Source: Bdellovibrionota bacterium (GTDB lineage Bacteria; Bdellovibrionota; Bacteriovoracia; Bacteriovoracales; Bacteriovoracaceae). Taken from it: a DNA stretch of 14,859 nucleotides. Numbering within the stretch: position 1 is the first letter of the stretch; each line of letters opens with the position of its first letter. Under the pieces are notes generated by a model. That model was not told where the DNA came from and made no database searches. It saw nothing but the letters and a program-made list of their open reading frames with translations. Shown in pieces: positions 1-7,541 of this stretch. The stretch covers positions 1 to 14,859 of the forward strand of contig JAURQB010000202.1 in NCBI GenBank assembly GCA_030836365.1, read 5' to 3'. The translations under genes and the position numbers were made by a program.

Positions 1-1069
1 AACTTTTTTCCGCATTGTCTTTTTTGTGGGCATTTAATTCGACAGCGGCTGGGCGTAAAGAGGTTTTTTGGTTTTTTAGGATAGAAGAAATGCCAGACAA
101 TATATAGTCGATATTGATAAATTTGATCTCCGTTTTTGAAGGGTGGACATTGGGGTCCATCATTTCTGGAGGAACGGTAATGAAACAAAAATAATCACCA
201 AACTGACCTGGTTGCCAGTAAAGATCATTCATTTTCCTCGTAATTAGGTGGTGAATTTTTTTATCTATAAAATATCGATTATTTGCTAGTAGGTATTGTT
301 TTTTGTTACCAGCTCCTTTTGAGGAACTTTTATTGGCAGCAAAAAATATCTGATGGCCTTGATATTCAAATTTTTCTGAAAAGATATTGTCCTGTTTTAT
401 CTTCTTACGTGGGGAGCTTATTAATTGAATAATTCTTTTGATAATTGGATTATCCCCAGTTATGGCCGGGAAATATTTTTTTTCTTTTTCTCCAAATTGA
501 ATAATAAACGTCACCTGCGGGTTGGAGACAATAAAAACGTCAATAATTTTATTTATCTTATTTTTTTCCGTATTTTTAGAGCGAATAAATTTTAGTCGTG
601 CAGGGGTGTGGTGGAAAATATTTTGTATATTTAATTCTGTACCGGGTGATTCTTTAGAGTCGTTTTCGTCAATTTTTATTATGTTACCTTGTTCCAAGAT
701 TGCAGTTGTTGTCTTTTTGTTTTTAGTCGTTCTGCATTTTATATCTGATATACTTGCAATACTTGCTAGAGCTTCTCCCCTAAAGCCAAAACTTGTTAGT
801 TGGTAAATATCATTAAATTGATAAATTTTTGAGGTTGCATGGCGAGTAAAGGCAAGTGGAACATTTTTTTTATCAATTCCTGAGCCATTGTCTTTGATAT
901 TGATATTGCTTGTTAGGTCTTCAGATATACTGATTTCTATTTTGGTGGCGTCAGAATCCAAGGAGTTCTCAATAACTTCTTTGAGTAAGGTTGCCGGAGA
1001 CTCAACAACCTCTCCCGCTTTAATTTGATTTACGATATGCTCGGGTAAGAGCTTTATTTCATGATCCAA
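1..1069 (-). CDS. mutL: DNA mismatch repair protein MutL, N-terminal part (3' end outside window)
   Basis: This is the ATPase half of MutL, the matchmaker that couples MutS mismatch recognition to strand incision. About 356 codons are visible before the left edge. GHKL ATPase motifs appear in order: KEVIENSLD near residues 30-38, with the general-base Glu31 and metal-binding Asn35; DNGSGI; RHATSK; GFRGEALASI. These are followed by the transducer motif FHHTPARLKF and by NVHPSKTEIKF. The C-terminal dimerisation/endonuclease part is not in the window. The start must be TTG at 1069-1067 (residues MDHEIKLLPEH), because an in-frame TAA lies five codons upstream and no other start codon lies between. 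Only a weak GGT-type ribosome site precedes it. It lies 18 bp after the diguanylate cyclase gene and is probably cotranscribed with it. Confidence 0.95.
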   Translation of the reverse strand, partial: MDHEIKLLPEHIVNQIKAGEVVESPATLLKEVIENSLDSDATKIEISISEDLTSNINIKDNGSGIDKKNVPLAFTRHATSKIYQFNDIYQLTSFGFRGEALASIASISDIKCRTTKNKKTTTAILEQGNIIKIDENDSKESPGTELNIQNIFHHTPARLKFIRSKNTEKNKINKIIDVFIVSNPQVTFIIQFGEKEKKYFPAITGDNPIIKRIIQLISSPRKKIKQDNIFSEKFEYQGHQIFFAANKSSSKGAGNKKQYLLANNRYFIDKKIHHLITRKMNDLYWQPGQFGDYFCFITVPPEMMDPNVHPSKTEIKFINIDYILSGISSILKNQKTSLRPAAVELNAHKKDNAEKS

Positions 1070-1087
1070 ATTTGTACCAGGTTAAAT

Positions 1088-1993
1088 TTATTCTTTAAAA
1101 AAAGATACCTGATTTCTACCATTTTCTTTTGATTTGTAAACAGCGTTATCGGCACGTTTAAAAAGATCGGTACCAGTCGCCACCCCTTGTCTGTAGTCAG
1201 CTACTCCAATAGATGCTGTTACAGGAAGTCTTTTGTCTTCATATTTAAAATGATTGTCTTCGACAAGCTTTCTCAGGCGTTCTGCAATCTCGAAAGAGTG
1301 CTTTAGGTTTGTTTTAGGTAAAAGGATAACAAATTCCTCTCCCCCATATCTTGCAAATACATCTTGTTCTCTAACACCATTTTGTCTGACAATGGATGCC
1401 ATTTCTTTTAAGACATAATCCCCTGCATCATGCCCGAAATTGTCGTTTAGCTTTTTGAAGTGATCAAGGTCAAAAATAATGAGCGATAGAGGATTTCCTG
1501 TAACTTTTGATTTTCTTACCTCAAGGTCTAGAGATTTATTGAAATAAGCTTTGTTATAGCAACCTGTGTGTTGATCTGTATTGGCTTCTAGGTTTAGCTT
1601 GTCGTAAGCAATTCTTTCGGGATCTCCAGCTGGAATATACTTAAGAGCAATACTGCCGACCTTGATAATGTCGCCCTTGTTTAGTTGGGATTTAGACTCG
1701 ATTTTTTGGTTATTGAGAAATGTGCCGTTTTTGCTACCGCAATCTTCAACGGCCGCAACTTCTCCATCCAGATATACTTTTAAGTGTTGTCTGGATATAC
1801 CTTGAAATTCGAGCTGAATAGAGTTTTCGATGCTTCTGCCACAGGTTGTTTCAGAGTTAACGAGATCAAATATTGTTCCATTAAGCTCTCCACCAACGAC
1901 AAGAAGGGCAGCTGGTTTATCACTTGCAGCCAGGTCCGACGAGTCCAGTGCAGCTTTGATATCAGTGATAACAATTGTTGATTCATTTCCCAT
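1088..1993 (-). CDS. dgcB: FHA-GGDEF diguanylate cyclase, DgcB-like
   Basis: This enzyme makes cyclic di-GMP from two GTP. It is a 301-residue cytoplasmic protein with no membrane segment. Residues about 28-118 form an FHA phosphothreonine-binding domain, with GRS at 52-54, SRQH at 67-70 and SKNGTFLN at 87-94. Residues about 135-300 form a GGDEF domain with the active signature GGEEF at 217-221. The product-inhibition site RxxD is intact (Arg208-Asp211). A roughly 27-residue tail precedes the FHA domain and carries Thr6 and Thr10. The same architecture and length occur in Bdellovibrio DgcB, which is required for prey invasion and whose FHA domain is reported to read its own phosphorylated tail; equivalence here is inferred. 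The ATG at 1993 follows AGAGAG with seven bases between. It lies between pgi and mutL. Confidence 0.9.
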   Translation of the reverse strand: MGNESTIVITDIKAALDSSDLAASDKPAALLVVGGELNGTIFDLVNSETTCGRSIENSIQLEFQGISRQHLKVYLDGEVAAVEDCGSKNGTFLNNQKIESKSQLNKGDIIKVGSIALKYIPAGDPERIAYDKLNLEANTDQHTGCYNKAYFNKSLDLEVRKSKVTGNPLSLIIFDLDHFKKLNDNFGHDAGDYVLKEMASIVRQNGVREQDVFARYGGEEFVILLPKTNLKHSFEIAERLRKLVEDNHFKYEDKRLPVTASIGVADYRQGVATGTDLFKRADNAVYKSKENGRNQVSFFKE

Positions 1994-2016
1994 TTAAAAT
2001 CTCTCTAAGTATTTAT

Positions 2017-2044
2017 TTATCGACTAGTTTTAATTTTACGCTTA
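2017..2044 (-). promoter_or_regulatory. possible FliA-like (sigma-28) promoter before the diguanylate cyclase
   Basis: On the minus strand, GTCGATAA (2024-2017) matches seven of eight bases of the FliA -10 consensus GCCGATAA. TAAGCGTA (2044-2037) lies 12 bases upstream as a poor -35 match. A start near 2010 would leave a very short leader containing the AGAGAG ribosome site. The -35 match and the spacing are both weak, so this is tentative. Confidence 0.2.
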
Positions 2045-2057
2045 GGGGTGAAATATT

Positions 2058-3344
2058 TCAATTGTGTATTTTTTTTTCCTGCATCTGATTATTTAGCCAT
2101 TTCTTCGTATAGATTTTTCCTGACTCAACACCTGGCTGATTAAACGGGTCTATCTTGAGAAGGTGACCTTGTGCAACCGTAAGGAGCTCAAAGAACATGA
2201 TAAGCTCTCCTAAACTTTTTTCATTTAAGGATTCAAGTTCGAGGTGGAAGAGCGGTTTCTTTTGATCAATGAGAGTTTGTTTCGCACCAAAAAATTCAGC
2301 TTGCATAAGGTCGTTTAAACTAAAATTACTTAAACTCTTAAATGAGGTTAATGGAATTTCATTATTTAATTCAATCTTATTTTTAAAATTTTTAATACTA
2401 ATAAGGATTATTGCTTTATCAGTAGGCCCTTCGACGAAAAGTTGCATTTGAGAATGTTGGTCAGTTGCACCATACGATTGTATTGGTGTAAAGCCTGTAT
2501 GCACAACTTCATTTTGGAGATTGAGTTTTTTCCCCAGGCTTTCGGCCCATAGTTGAACGAACCAAGAAGAAAAGTTTTTTAGCTTGCTTGAGTAGGGCAT
2601 TAAAACAGTTTGGGAAATACCTTTTTGGTCTTTTAATTCTTGAAGCTGTAATGCCATATGAATTACTTCATTAGATTGGTTTAATTGGTTTTCTCCAAAA
2701 TCTCTAGCAGATTCAATTATCTTATCAATGTTTATATTTGCAAAAAGTGCAGGCAAAAAACCAACAGGAGTAAGTACGCTAAATCTTCCTCCCACATTGC
2801 TTGGGACCTCTAAAGTTTCTAAACTTAATTCGGAAGAAAGTTTTCGAAGGTCTCCATTTTTTGGGTCAGTGCAGAGAACCAAGTAATCCTTTAATTCGCC
2901 TTCAGAGATATTAAACTTGTTTTTTAAAGTGTTGATAACCATAATTGCCGCAGCCACAGTCTCTGAGGTTCCACCACTTTTTGAAACGATATAAAAAAGA
3001 CACTCCGTGGGATTCGTAACGCGATCAAGTTGATCATAAATTTCATCTGGGTCAATGTTATTAACAAAAATAAATTCAGTTTCACAACCGTTAGGAGTTA
3101 GGGCAGATAGTAGCATTTCAGGGCCTAGGCTAGAGCCACCAATACCAATATGAAAGAACTTTTTCTTTAAATGAAATTTATGATGAACTTCCTTACTTTG
3201 TGCAAGTAGAGCTTGATCTGAAAGCTCCGAGAAGAATCCAATGTCATCTCTAGAGGTTGTGTCTTTGAGGTGCCCGCGAAGTGTTGAGACTAAATTGCTA
3301 TCCAATGAATGGTTGTTGTCACCCGATGTAAAATTTATTTCCAT
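2058..3344 (-). CDS. pgi: Glucose-6-phosphate isomerase, short bacterial form
   Basis: This enzyme interconverts glucose-6-phosphate and fructose-6-phosphate in glycolysis and gluconeogenesis, in the cytoplasm. At 428 residues it belongs to the short class (about 430-450) rather than the 550-residue E. coli class. Visible motifs are the sugar-phosphate loop GIGGSSLG (67-74), SKSGGTSET (121-129), NVGGRFSVLTPVG (183-195, family signature 1) and NQPGVESGK (402-410, signature 2). The expected catalytic residues are present: Glu268 in WAESLGK, His297 in TDQHSQMQL and Lys410. The ATG follows AGGA with seven bases between. It lies 26 bp after the upstream acyl-CoA dehydrogenase gene and 64 bp before the cyclase gene, probably in one leftward transcript. 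Confidence 0.97.
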   Translation of the reverse strand: MEINFTSGDNNHSLDSNLVSTLRGHLKDTTSRDDIGFFSELSDQALLAQSKEVHHKFHLKKKFFHIGIGGSSLGPEMLLSALTPNGCETEFIFVNNIDPDEIYDQLDRVTNPTECLFYIVSKSGGTSETVAAAIMVINTLKNKFNISEGELKDYLVLCTDPKNGDLRKLSSELSLETLEVPSNVGGRFSVLTPVGFLPALFANINIDKIIESARDFGENQLNQSNEVIHMALQLQELKDQKGISQTVLMPYSSKLKNFSSWFVQLWAESLGKKLNLQNEVVHTGFTPIQSYGATDQHSQMQLFVEGPTDKAIILISIKNFKNKIELNNEIPLTSFKSLSNFSLNDLMQAEFFGAKQTLIDQKKPLFHLELESLNEKSLGELIMFFELLTVAQGHLLKIDPFNQPGVESGKIYTKKWLNNQMQEKKIHN

Positions 3345-3370
3345 ATAAATTCCTAAGAATAAGTTTTTTG

Positions 3371-4504
3371 TTAATTAAAACTCTTTCTTAGTTGTCTGGC
3401 AATAACGACTCTTTGGATTTGGTTTGTTCCTTCAACGATCTGAAGAACTTTAGCATCTCTCATTAATCGCTCGACAGGATATTCAGTGGTGTAGCCAACG
3501 CCCCCAAGAACTTGAACGGCATCAGTTGTAACAGACATTGCGGTATCACTTGCTTTTAATTTGGCCATTGATGAAATCTTTGGATCTGGACGTCCTTCGT
3601 CTAAGAGATGGGCCGCGTGATACACGAGTAATCTGGAAGCTTCTACCTCTGTCGCCATATCTGACATCATGAATTGAAGGCCTTGGAATTCAAATATTTT
3701 TTGCTTAAACTGCTCTCTTGTTAAGCTATAGGAAACCGATTCATCAAGCGCTCTTTGAGCAAGGCCGACAGAGATGGCACCAATTGTGATTCGACCAGCA
3801 TCTAATGCAGACAGTGCAACTTTCATTCCCTCGTTGAGGTTTCCAATTAATCTATCCTTTGGAATTTCGCAGTTTTTAAATAAAAGTTCTCTTGTAGGGG
3901 AAGTTCTCCAGCCCATTTTTGATTCATTTTTTCCGTAGGTAAAACCGGAGTCACCATCTCTGACGATAAAGGCTGAAACTCCTTTTGATCCCTCTTGCCC
4001 TGTTCGGGCCATGACGATGTACGTTTTTGCAACGCCTCCAGAGGTAATCCAAAGCTTGGAGCCATTAAGAATAAAAGAAGAGTCAGTTTCTTTGGCCGTT
4101 GTTCTTAGGGATGAAGCATCAGAGCCTGAGCCTGACTCGCTAAGGGCAAATGCTCCAATTTCTTTTCCGCTTGTGAGTTCAGGTAGGTAAGCTTCTTTTT
4201 GTGTTTGGTTGCCAAATTTTGCTAGTATACTCTGTACCATTGTGGATACAGAGACGGTAACGGCATATGGAACACTCGTCTTGCTCAGCTCCTCTAGAAA
4301 TACACAAAAATCAGTGTAGCTTAATCCTGCTCCGCCAAATTCTTCAGGTATCGTAATCCCTGCAAAGCCTAGCTCACCGAGTTCGTTAAAAATTTCTTTT
4401 CTAAAGACAGCTTCATGATCATCTTTCTCTAGGAGTGGCTCAATTTTTTCAAGGCGAAATTTTTTGACTTGCTCTTTAATCTCTTGGTGAAACTCATTGC
4501 TCAT
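3371..4504 (-). CDS. Acyl-CoA dehydrogenase, short-chain-type catalytic base
   Basis: This is an FAD flavoenzyme that introduces the alpha,beta double bond into an acyl-CoA and passes electrons to electron-transfer flavoprotein. It is full length at 377 residues. The family signature ALSESGSGSD lies at 120-129, followed by NGSKLWITSG (147-156) in the flavin region and DAVQVLGGVGYTTEYPVERLMRDA near the C-terminus. The catalytic Glu358 sits in VEGTNQIQ, the position used by short- and medium-chain enzymes; the alternative helix-G position holds Gly237 (DAGRI). The chain length or branching of the substrate cannot be read from the sequence. The ATG follows AAAGGT. It lies 20 bp behind the isovaleryl-type gene, so the pair are probably cotranscribed for fatty-acid or branched-chain acyl-CoA oxidation. 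Confidence 0.92.
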   Translation of the reverse strand: MSNEFHQEIKEQVKKFRLEKIEPLLEKDDHEAVFRKEIFNELGELGFAGITIPEEFGGAGLSYTDFCVFLEELSKTSVPYAVTVSVSTMVQSILAKFGNQTQKEAYLPELTSGKEIGAFALSESGSGSDASSLRTTAKETDSSFILNGSKLWITSGGVAKTYIVMARTGQEGSKGVSAFIVRDGDSGFTYGKNESKMGWRTSPTRELLFKNCEIPKDRLIGNLNEGMKVALSALDAGRITIGAISVGLAQRALDESVSYSLTREQFKQKIFEFQGLQFMMSDMATEVEASRLLVYHAAHLLDEGRPDPKISSMAKLKASDTAMSVTTDAVQVLGGVGYTTEYPVERLMRDAKVLQIVEGTNQIQRVVIARQLRKSFN

Positions 4505-4524
4505 TTGAAATTACCTTTTTGTTG

Positions 4525-5673
4525 CTATTTTTTAGGTTTAAGATCTTTTAAAAGATCTTTGGCGATAATCATAATCATTACCTCGTTTGTTCCCGCACCA
4601 ATTTCGTTTAGCTTATTGTCACGCATAAGCCTTTCAACTGGAAACTCCCTTGAGTAACCATAACCACCATGGAGTTGAATTGCGTCTAAGGCGATCTTCG
4701 TCGCCATTTTTGGAAGAGCAAGTTTTACTTTTGCCGCAATGGCTGGCCCTTTGTTCCCATTGTCATATTCTTTAGCAACTCCGTAAAGGAAGTGCGCCAT
4801 CATGTCCGTTTCTGTCGACATTTCAGCAATCATTTTTTGAATGAGCTGAAATTTTCCAATTTCCTTACCAAATTGTTTTCTCTCCTGAGCATATTTTATG
4901 GATTGCTCAGTACAGGCTCTTGCAACGCCCAAAGAAATACCAGCAATTGTAATTCGCTCGATTTCTAAGTTTTTCATCATGTGGTAGACACTGTCACCCT
5001 CTTCACCTACACGATTGGCGAGAGGGACGGTTGCGTTTTTGAAGATTAACTCACCAGTAGGAGAAGCTCTCATGCCCATTTTATGAATTGGTTTTCCTAC
5101 TTCAAATTGATTTTTGTCTTTCTCAAGAATAAAAGTAGTTAGGTTCTTTTTTTCCTCTCCAGTTCTCGTGTATACATATGCAATGTCACTGTACTGAGCA
5201 TTCGTGATCCACATCTTACTACCATTTATTTTATATTGATCACCTTCAAGTTTTGCTCTGGTTTGTATTCCGACTGCATCTGAACCGTAGTCAGCCTCGC
5301 TCATCCCCATGCAACCAATCCATTCACCAGAAATAAGCTTTGGAAGATATTTTTGTTTTTGCTCTTCACTCGCATTATTTTGAATATTGTTAACACAAAG
5401 AATTGAGTGGGCCAGGTAACTCAATGTCGAAGCGGGACAAGCTTTTCCCAGCTCTTCCATAACGATTGTTGCGGCAGTCGCCCCTAGTCCTGATCCTCCA
5501 TAAGCTGGATCAGCTGTAATTCCCAATAAACCGATTTCGCCCATTTTTTTAAAGGCTTCAATATTAAATGATTCTTCGTTGTCGTGATGTTCTGCTTTTG
5601 GTGCAAGTTCATTGATCGCGAAGTCTCTACAAAGCTCTTGAAGAGCCTTTTCTTCTTCAGAAAAGTACCACAT
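4525..5673 (-). CDS. Acyl-CoA dehydrogenase, isovaleryl-CoA-dehydrogenase type
   Basis: This is a second FAD acyl-CoA dehydrogenase (382 residues, usual length), unlike its neighbour in where the catalytic base sits. The C-terminal loop reads IGAGTNEV with Ala360 where most family members have Glu. Helix G reads LEIERITIAG with Glu239, the site used by isovaleryl-CoA dehydrogenases. The signature GMSEADYGSD (123-132), NGSKMWITNA (150-159) and ALDAIQLHGGYGYSREFPVERLMRD are intact. Oxidation of isovaleryl-CoA from leucine is therefore the likeliest role, though a related branched-chain substrate is possible. No methylcrotonyl-CoA carboxylase or other leucine-pathway gene is visible here. The ATG follows AGAGGA with about seven bases between. 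It is the first gene of the leftward transcript, with a promoter and inverted repeat upstream. Confidence 0.9.
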   Translation of the reverse strand: MWYFSEEEKALQELCRDFAINELAPKAEHHDNEESFNIEAFKKMGEIGLLGITADPAYGGSGLGATAATIVMEELGKACPASTLSYLAHSILCVNNIQNNASEEQKQKYLPKLISGEWIGCMGMSEADYGSDAVGIQTRAKLEGDQYKINGSKMWITNAQYSDIAYVYTRTGEEKKNLTTFILEKDKNQFEVGKPIHKMGMRASPTGELIFKNATVPLANRVGEEGDSVYHMMKNLEIERITIAGISLGVARACTEQSIKYAQERKQFGKEIGKFQLIQKMIAEMSTETDMMAHFLYGVAKEYDNGNKGPAIAAKVKLALPKMATKIALDAIQLHGGYGYSREFPVERLMRDNKLNEIGAGTNEVMIMIIAKDLLKDLKPKK

Positions 5674-5699
5674 GATAAATCCTCTTGTTTTTTCGTTTC

Positions 5700-5728
5700 T
5701 CTATAGCAAAGTGACCTGATTATGCCAA
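5700..5728 (-). promoter_or_regulatory. sigma-70-type promoter for the leftward acyl-CoA dehydrogenase operon
   Basis: On the minus strand, TTGGCA (5728-5723, five of six bases of the -35 consensus) is separated by exactly 17 bases from TATAGA (5705-5700, four of six for the -10). Transcription would start near 5693, about 20 bases before the ATG at 5673, leaving room for the AGAGGA ribosome site. This was judged by eye only. Confidence 0.55.
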
Positions 5729-5733
5729 AAAAT

Positions 5734-5760
5734 TAAGTAATATCCTATGAATATTACTTA
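5734..5760. promoter_or_regulatory. perfect 10-bp inverted repeat, probable operator
   Basis: TAAGTAATAT (5734-5743) and ATATTACTTA (5751-5760) are exact reverse complements around a 7-base spacer, CCTATGA. The repeat lies between two divergent transcription units, just upstream of the -35 box of the leftward promoter. Looser outer symmetry (tgccaaaa against ttttgtggca) extends it. There is no T-run on either side as a terminator would need, so a dimeric regulator's binding site is the better reading. The regulator is unknown; acyl-CoA-responsive TetR-family repressors are one possibility. Confidence 0.55.
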
Positions 5761-5819
5761 GATCTTGTTTTGTGGCATTGCGAAATTTTGTAAATGGCGA
5801 TAGAATCTGATAGGTGTCC

Positions 5820-5827
5820 AAGGAGGG
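5820..5827 (+). promoter_or_regulatory. strong Shine-Dalgarno site that fixes the start of the next gene
   Basis: AAGGAGGG is followed by seven bases and a GTG at 5835. An upstream in-frame GTG at 5814 would place this ribosome site inside the coding sequence and has no ribosome site of its own, so 5835 is the better start. Confidence 0.8.
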
Positions 5828-5834
5828 ACAAAAC

Positions 5835-7541
5835 GTGAGCCTAACCACACCTGAAAAGTTTGAGCAAAACGATATTTACACAGAAGAAGGGCTGTTTTTA
5901 TATTGGAAGACGGCAAGTGTTTTGTGGAATGAAGTTATATCATCTAACGTTTTTCAGAAATATCTTATTATTCCAGTTAGTTGGCCCTCCCATACAATTG
6001 GTAATCAACTAGATTTTGGCGAGAAAAGAAAAGAACTTGATTTAAATAGATTGATAAGAGTTGGTAATAAGCACGGCAAGTCAGTTATCCTTCTTTTCTC
6101 CATATCTCCAAATTCGCTCCATTTAAATGGGGGAGTGCCAAGTAGTTTAGCCACTCAAAACCTTGTTACCAAAGGCGGTTTATTTTCATACTCCGTTAAT
6201 GAAGATGAGATAGTAAAACATTATTCATTTTTTGATACAAAGATCTATCGTGCTTTCTCAGAGTTTATGAAAAAAGTGAAGCTTGCTATTACAGAGCCTT
6301 TGAACACATTTAGCGTTATAACGGGAGAATTTGGTTCAATTAATGGAAGTGAGTTTCAGTCTTTTTTTGATGATTATGGGAGTAGTTTTAAAAGATCTTT
6401 TGATCAATACTTAACAGGACTCGAAGAAAGAGAGAAAAAAACGAAGAGGCTTGGAGAAATGAAGAGTGACTTCACAAGTTTTGTGAAATCACTTTATTTT
6501 AAAGAAGTTCATCGAAATTTCCCTTCGGCATTCTTAACTCATCAAGCTTTTGGTATTGTCAACGGCGGTGAGAAGTTGGGGCTTTTAAAAATGTTTTCAG
6601 AGGTTTCAAATATTGAGACTGGTAAACAGATTTTAGATGCATATGTTAATGAACTAGTTCCTTTGACGATAAATGTTAATAAAGTTGGGCGAAATGAAAT
6701 CTTCTCGACTCAAATTAAACAACTGATAAACTCTACATTTCTAGATTACTCCTTTAATGGTTTCTGCTCTTCGGAAGAGTCAATAGATTTTCTTCCCATG
6801 TCCTTGTTTGTTTTTGTTGGAGGCAAAGATAGAATTGATCACCAAACTTCATGGTTGCATACGGGATTAATTTCTTTTATTGAGGAGAATTATGGACGAT
6901 GCTTTAATTCAAAATTAGTGCCGGTTGAAAGAATTCGAGACAAATATCTATTAAATAAAGTTTTATTTATTAAGTTAAACGAACTTTCAAAAAAAGATCT
7001 TTTTATCATGAAGGATATTTTTTATTCAGGTGCGCAGATTGTTATTGATATAGACCAAGGTGAAAATGAGAAATCAGTTTTTTTAAAAGAGTTTTTATCT
7101 AGCAGAGATATAAAAAAAGAAGTTGTAAATATCGGCACGGTTATTTCAGTTTACACAACTTCTAACAGTACTATTCTAGTTGTCGATTCTTCTTCTTATA
7201 GAAATGATAATTTAGATAAAAGTGAAATTTGGCGAAGTGTAATGCGTGCTCTGTCTGTTAATCATTTAAATGTAAATTCTGAAAAAGAGGGTGTAATAAC
7301 CTGTTGGAGAAGTAGGTTAGCAAAACCGAACGAGATGGAATTCGACGAAATTAGGCGGCTTTCTTTATATAATATGACTGATTATAAGAAAGATCATCGT
7401 TTCAAGATCCAAGAAGGGTTTTATCTACTTAAATCAGTGGATAAGCAAAATGTGAATTTCATTAAAGAAGATCAAATGATGGTAATGAGCTTTTCTCCAA
7501 AAAGCAGTATTTCTCTTGATTTCGGAATTGTTTATGAATAA
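5835..7541 (+). CDS. Unknown 568-residue protein, resembles a clan-A (GH35/GH42-like) glycosidase fold
   Basis: The function is not recognised with certainty. The N-terminal half has the pattern of clan-A TIM-barrel beta-galactosidase-like enzymes. A strand YLIIPVSWPSH (43-53) is followed by LDFGEKRKELDLNRLIRVG (59-77), then HGKSVILLFS and PSSLA. This parallels the GH35/GH42 pattern of W.xHE, a DF-containing turn, an LDRFI helix and a ViLR strand. VITGEFGS at 161-168 aligns with the usual acid/base motif NEYGS, with Glu165 kept and the Asn changed to Gly. No nucleophile is obvious. The second half has alternating strands and helices, such as KVLFIKLNEL and SGAQIVIDID, resembling the GH42 trimerisation/amidotransferase-like domain. 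There is no signal peptide or membrane segment, so it is probably cytoplasmic. It ends inside the next gene. A glycosidase or a non-catalytic sugar-binding relative are both possible. Confidence 0.75.
   Translation: MSLTTPEKFEQNDIYTEEGLFLYWKTASVLWNEVISSNVFQKYLIIPVSWPSHTIGNQLDFGEKRKELDLNRLIRVGNKHGKSVILLFSISPNSLHLNGGVPSSLATQNLVTKGGLFSYSVNEDEIVKHYSFFDTKIYRAFSEFMKKVKLAITEPLNTFSVITGEFGSINGSEFQSFFDDYGSSFKRSFDQYLTGLEEREKKTKRLGEMKSDFTSFVKSLYFKEVHRNFPSAFLTHQAFGIVNGGEKLGLLKMFSEVSNIETGKQILDAYVNELVPLTINVNKVGRNEIFSTQIKQLINSTFLDYSFNGFCSSEESIDFLPMSLFVFVGGKDRIDHQTSWLHTGLISFIEENYGRCFNSKLVPVERIRDKYLLNKVLFIKLNELSKKDLFIMKDIFYSGAQIVIDIDQGENEKSVFLKEFLSSRDIKKEVVNIGTVISVYTTSNSTILVVDSSSYRNDNLDKSEIWRSVMRALSVNHLNVNSEKEGVITCWRSRLAKPNEMEFDEIRRLSLYNMTDYKKDHRFKIQEGFYLLKSVDKQNVNFIKEDQMMVMSFSPKSSISLDFGIVYE

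Noticed and set aside
522..806. Open frame of 94 codons on the plus strand
   Set aside because: It lies antisense within the well-supported mutL ATPase domain, has no recognised motif and reads as a shadow of that gene.
5771..5795. TGGCATTGC as a sigma-54 promoter
   Set aside because: The GG and GC elements are not at the required spacing, and no TTGC element follows at the proper distance.
5814..5834. Upstream GTG as the start of the glycosidase-like gene
   Set aside because: The strong AAGGAGGG site would then lie inside the gene and the GTG itself has no ribosome site; the GTG at 5835 fits much better.
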